Shown: in pieces, positions 60,788-64,000 of the stretch
Position numbering within the stretch: position 1 is the first letter of the stretch
Layout of the letters: each line of letters opens with the position of its first letter
Assembly: GCA_030248195.1 (NCBI GenBank)
Contig: JASAND010024002.1
Span: 62,001-126,000, forward strand
Length of the DNA stretch: 64,000 nucleotides
DNA from: Trissonchulus latispiculum
Lineage: Eukaryota > Nematoda > Enoplea > Enoplida > Ironidae
Direction of reading: 5' to 3'
Program-made: the position numbers and the translations under genes
Notes under the pieces: model-generated
Told to the model about the DNA's origin: nothing
What the model saw: the letters and a program-made list of their open reading frames with translations, nothing else
Database searches by the model: none

Positions 60788-62554
60788 ATGTCAGAAGGGG
60801 ACGAAACGGCTAAGAGTATAAGTGAGTTGGAGAGAAACATTCGAGCTTTGGAAAGGAGGCTAAAGGTGGTTGAAGGTGAGAATGAAAGTTTAAGGGTTGA
60901 CAATAAGGAGCTACGTAGCCATGTACTGAACGTCCAAGATCAGGCTACAGGCAAAGGTACTTTTGATAATACCCCTGAATCCAAACTCGCTCGGCTAACG
61001 GAGTTTAGTGGTGAGCCTGGCGGTGTAAGTTTCCCAGCTTGGCTGAGAAAATTCGAGGCGAAAGCCCAGTATTACGAGTGGACCGACACCCAACTCCCTA
61101 GGAAGTTGATAGGGCTGTTGGCCGACCCTGCTCTTGCTTTTGTGCAAGACCTACCGGAGGATACTAAAGCCTCTTTTAAGCAGTTGACTCAGGCATTGGA
61201 GAGTAAATATCGGCCGCATAGTACCGATTACTATGCGCTGTCAATGAGTAACAGTAAGCAAAAGCCTGGTGAAAGTGTGGTTCAGTTTAGTCACAGACTG
61301 CTACAATTAGCAAAGAACGCTTTCCCCCCAAATCCTACTGATTACGTTTTGAACTCAGAAGTGCGACGAGTGTTTATTAAAGGTTTAGCTCCTGAAATAA
61401 TGTGGGAAGTAATGCGGGAGCAGCACAAAACCTTTAAAGGAGCGGTCGAAGCAGCAGAGCGTATCCAGCATGAAAAGCTGCTATTTACAGAAGCCACAAG
61501 GGCATTTCCTAACGCCACCCCTGGGCATGCAGAATCTGCTAATTCTGTCGATAAATTGGTTGATGTTTTAGGACGAACAATCTCTCATTGGGAGAAGAGC
61601 TCTCACCGGGAACCGACGGAAGAAGTTGGAGCAGTGGGAAAGTCAGCATCAGCAGATCTTGGTCAGTCATCGACAGATCTAAGTAAGAGAATGTTTAGGT
61701 TGGAGCAACAACTCAATAAGATGGCCTTTAATAGTGCCACTAACAATAATAGGCAAAGGGGAGGCAAGAAGGCCTCCTACAGGGGTGGCCACGGAGGTCG
61801 GGAGGCAGCTTCCGGCTTCCGGGGTGACCGGTGGTGTAGTGACTGTAAGTCCAGTACACACTATCAGGAAGACTGCTGGTATGCAGATAACGGCAGAACA
61901 AACGAAAATAGCTGGGGCAGTCGGAGGGGCCGGGCGGTTCGGGGGCGATTAGGTCCGCGGGAACGGTCCAGGGGCGTAGATAGGTTTGGCGAAAAACGCT
62001 ATGCCCGATGGGACTCGGAAGAGGATGTTGCCGTGTGCAGCCCTCTGCAGCAATCTACGTTACCCAGTCCTGCTGCCATGATCAACGATTGCGTCCAGTT
62101 GCAATCTATGAAGGAGGTTTGGTCCAAGGTAGGCGTCAGCGGGGCAGGAGCTCTTGCGAAACATCTGGAAACCACGACAATCGACCGCAGATCGTGGCAC
62201 CCAAAATTCTTTTGGGTTAAAGGGCAGTTTTTTGGGAAGCGTCTGGAAGGCGTGGCAGAAACGCAAAAGGACGCAAGGAAACGTCTGTATGCACAGCTGC
62301 TAATATCCTTACTGGAGCAAGCTCCCGTGGATCAATATGTCAGCTTCCTGAAGCGCCACTTTGATCCCGAAGTAATCCCGGACGACAAGAAACAAATTAA
62401 AGAGATGCTGTTGGGTGCCTATCCTGCACCTACCCTGCACGAAGGCATTGTCCAACGCTTAGCACAACTCAGAGGAAGCAGCCCCACAACAGTCAGCGAC
62501 AAGGAAGAAGCTCCGGCTTTGACCAAACAACCTGTGGGATCCTTTGTTAAGTAG
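60788..62554 (+). CDS. gag: Gag protein with zinc knuckle and dsRBD-like C-terminal domain
   Basis: 588 codons from ATG 60788. Residues 8-50 form a coiled coil (ELERNIRALERRLKVVEGE). A retrotransposon gag domain spans about 70-240 (LTEFSGEPGGVSFPAWLRKF, KLIGLLADPALAFVQDLP, LESKYRPHSTDYYALSM, GESVVQFSHRLLQLAKNAFP). CCHC knuckle: C350-C353-H358-C363, within Arg/Gly-rich RNA-binding sequence. Instead of a protease, a domain follows (about 445-510: WHPKFFWVKGQFFGKRLE, ETQKDARKRLYAQLLISLL) whose end resembles a double-stranded RNA-binding motif. The stop is TAG at 62552; the same frame continues directly into the helicase. It would bind and package RNA. Confidence 0.8.
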   Translation: MSEGDETAKSISELERNIRALERRLKVVEGENESLRVDNKELRSHVLNVQDQATGKGTFDNTPESKLARLTEFSGEPGGVSFPAWLRKFEAKAQYYEWTDTQLPRKLIGLLADPALAFVQDLPEDTKASFKQLTQALESKYRPHSTDYYALSMSNSKQKPGESVVQFSHRLLQLAKNAFPPNPTDYVLNSEVRRVFIKGLAPEIMWEVMREQHKTFKGAVEAAERIQHEKLLFTEATRAFPNATPGHAESANSVDKLVDVLGRTISHWEKSSHREPTEEVGAVGKSASADLGQSSTDLSKRMFRLEQQLNKMAFNSATNNNRQRGGKKASYRGGHGGREAASGFRGDRWCSDCKSSTHYQEDCWYADNGRTNENSWGSRRGRAVRGRLGPRERSRGVDRFGEKRYARWDSEEDVAVCSPLQQSTLPSPAAMINDCVQLQSMKEVWSKVGVSGAGALAKHLETTTIDRRSWHPKFFWVKGQFFGKRLEGVAETQKDARKRLYAQLLISLLEQAPVDQYVSFLKRHFDPEVIPDDKKQIKEMLLGAYPAPTLHEGIVQRLAQLRGSSPTTVSDKEEAPALTKQPVGSFVK

Positions 62555-64000
62555 TATAGACAGCAACTCAAAACTGAGTTTTTGGAAGGGATAGTGCCTG
62601 AAGCTGAACGATCTCGTAAGTGGGTCCGTGCCGATTGGGATGTCGACAAAGCACGAAAATTCGTGTCTTTCGAGTCCGATGCCGACATTGGAGACTATGT
62701 CGTATTCTCTCCTCCAAATAAGTGTTGGCCGCAGGTGCGGGCAGTGGTAGTGGACCGAAGCCGGGATCAGAAGCCAAAGACAATGGCCGAGATTCTCAGC
62801 GTAGCCAACGACGTCCCGACGAACCTAGATGTGATGCGGTATGCCAAGGTGATGGTGGAAAAAGATGCCGAGGCTGGATAGGGTAGATCTCAAGAAAATG
62901 CTCTTGACAACCTGCTGGATCCGTCCGAATGGAAGCCAAGCTACCTTCAATGGGTAGTTGCCGCATCCGACTGGCCGGAAGAAAACCTGGAAATGGGTCC
63001 GTACCAAGCGCCACCGGATGAGGCCTGCAATGGATTGAATGAATCACAGGTGCAAGCTACCGACATGGCTGTGAACCAGGCATTGACCCTCGTCCAAGGA
63101 CCACCAGGGACCGGTAAGACAACAACGGCAACGGCGATTGTCATAGCTAAATGGCTCACGAACTTAGAACTAAAGGAGAAAATTATGGTTTGCGCACCAT
63201 CTAACGTTGCTACTAACCATTTAGCGCTACAAATTGCGAAACGTGCAGAAAAGGCTGGGCTACCTGGACAGCAGGTGGTTCGTCTTTTCCCTTCAGCCAT
63301 GATACCATGGATTGATAAGAGTATCAGAAAAGTTAGCGCAGTGTACAAGGCAACAAAGGAAGGAGATGGCCGCTTCAACAAACTGCATCGGGAGTTTCTT
63401 GACAATACAATAGAGGAAGCCGATGTGGAAACCTACTACAGTCTTAGAGGCCAAAGAATAAAATCAGTTTTGGCCAAGAGCAAAGTCATTTGCTGTACCG
63501 CGTCTGGTTCAGCGCGCCGGATGCTGCAGAGCGAAGGATGGCGTTACGAAATGCTGCTTATTGACGAAGCTGGCCAGTTAACTGTGCCAGAAGGGCTTCT
63601 TCCCATCATGTCAACAAAAGCTCCACAGTGCGTATTGCTGGGCGATCATCGACAGCTCCGACCGACGGTGTTATCGCGGGCGGCACAGCAGAAAGGTCTG
63701 GGAGAGTCCATGTTGGAACATGTGGCGCAGAACGGACACGAACCTATTCTTCTCAATAAGCAGTACCGTATGCCATCGGTGATTGCCGAATTCAGCAATA
63801 AAGAATGGTATGGAGGAAAGCTGCAGCACTGCGCTCCTCACCCGAGCTACTCTGCTTTGCCTACTGGTCAGCCCCTTATGGCCCTGGATCTTGAGTCGCG
63901 AAGCGACGTCGAGCCTGGGGGAACCAGCATATTCAACCGAAGGGAAGCAAAGGTGGTACTGGATTCGGTGGAAGCCTTAATCCATGCTGGCAAAGTGGAA
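62555..64000 (+). CDS. UPF1-like SF1 helicase in frame with Gag (continues beyond window)
   Basis: Same frame as the Gag ORF, interrupted only by TAG at 62552-62554 and 62879-62881. 62555-62878 encodes a 1B-like accessory domain (GDYVVFSPPNKCWPQVRAVV). From 62882 the frame is open to the window edge and carries SF1B helicase motifs in order: Q-like LNESQVQA (63032), Walker A GPPGTGKTTT (63098-63127), Ia VCAPSNVATNHLA (63189), II LLIDEAGQLTVPE (63554-63592), III VLLGDHRQLRPT (63634-63670) and IV NKQYRMPSVIAEF (63757-63795). These match UPF1-family RNA/DNA helicases. Motifs V and VI would lie beyond 64000. All residues expected for ATP binding and hydrolysis are present. The two stops could make it a pseudogene or be read through; I cannot decide. 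Confidence 0.8.

Overview
This 64 kb window is eukaryotic and looks like an invertebrate animal genome, probably arthropod-like. The evidence is Ty3/gypsy retroelements with metazoan-type primer sites, a pol III tRNA-like unit with A and B boxes, GT-AG splice signals, long microsatellites and many foldback DNA elements. No complete host gene is visible. Almost everything that can be explained is mobile or repetitive DNA in nested layers, so the species cannot be named from this sequence.

Layout. 1-6 kb: a 378 bp MITE with a 7 bp target duplication, a palindromic repeat built from one short word, and a decayed gag relic. 6.0-15.07 kb: a young LTR element (455 bp LTRs differing at one base, TATG target duplication). 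It encodes a long Gag-like ORF but no reverse transcriptase. 15-22 kb: GC-rich repeats, a piggyBac-type MITE with TTAA duplication and arms of about 500 bp, and two weak candidates for host secreted-peptide exons. 22-27.5 kb: three copies of one plus-strand retroelement segment, each joined to a 135 bp LTR of a K02A2.6-like element lying on the minus strand. 27.5-35.5 kb: a minus-strand gypsy element with protease, RT, RNase H and integrase. A virus-type glycoprotein sits between its gag and its protease, and a 22 bp satellite with a 132 bp higher-order period interrupts it. 35.5-45 kb: an LTR end of a further relative, then a second Gag-like element of the same clade as the 6-15 kb one, also without RT. 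45.5-50.4 kb: a minus-strand gag-protease element cut off after the protease. 51.9-54.7 kb: a 104 bp minisatellite and a segmental duplication around a tRNA-Ile(GAT)-like unit. 55-58.4 kb: a decayed extended-PHD exon, a (TG)n/(TATGTGTG)n microsatellite and nested foldback elements. 60.8-64 kb: a Gag protein with a zinc knuckle continuing in the same frame into a UPF1-like superfamily 1 helicase that runs off the right edge, interrupted only by two TAG codons.

How the parts work together. The 6-15 kb and 37-45 kb elements, and probably the 24-26 kb copies, look like one clade of non-autonomous elements. They keep LTR, primer site, Gag, an integrase-tail peptide and a long 3' region, but have lost RT, RNase H and the integrase core, so they would need an autonomous relative in trans. 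The most unusual candidates are the Gag-helicase fusion at the right edge and the polypurine-tract copies embedded in the coding region of the RT-less clade.
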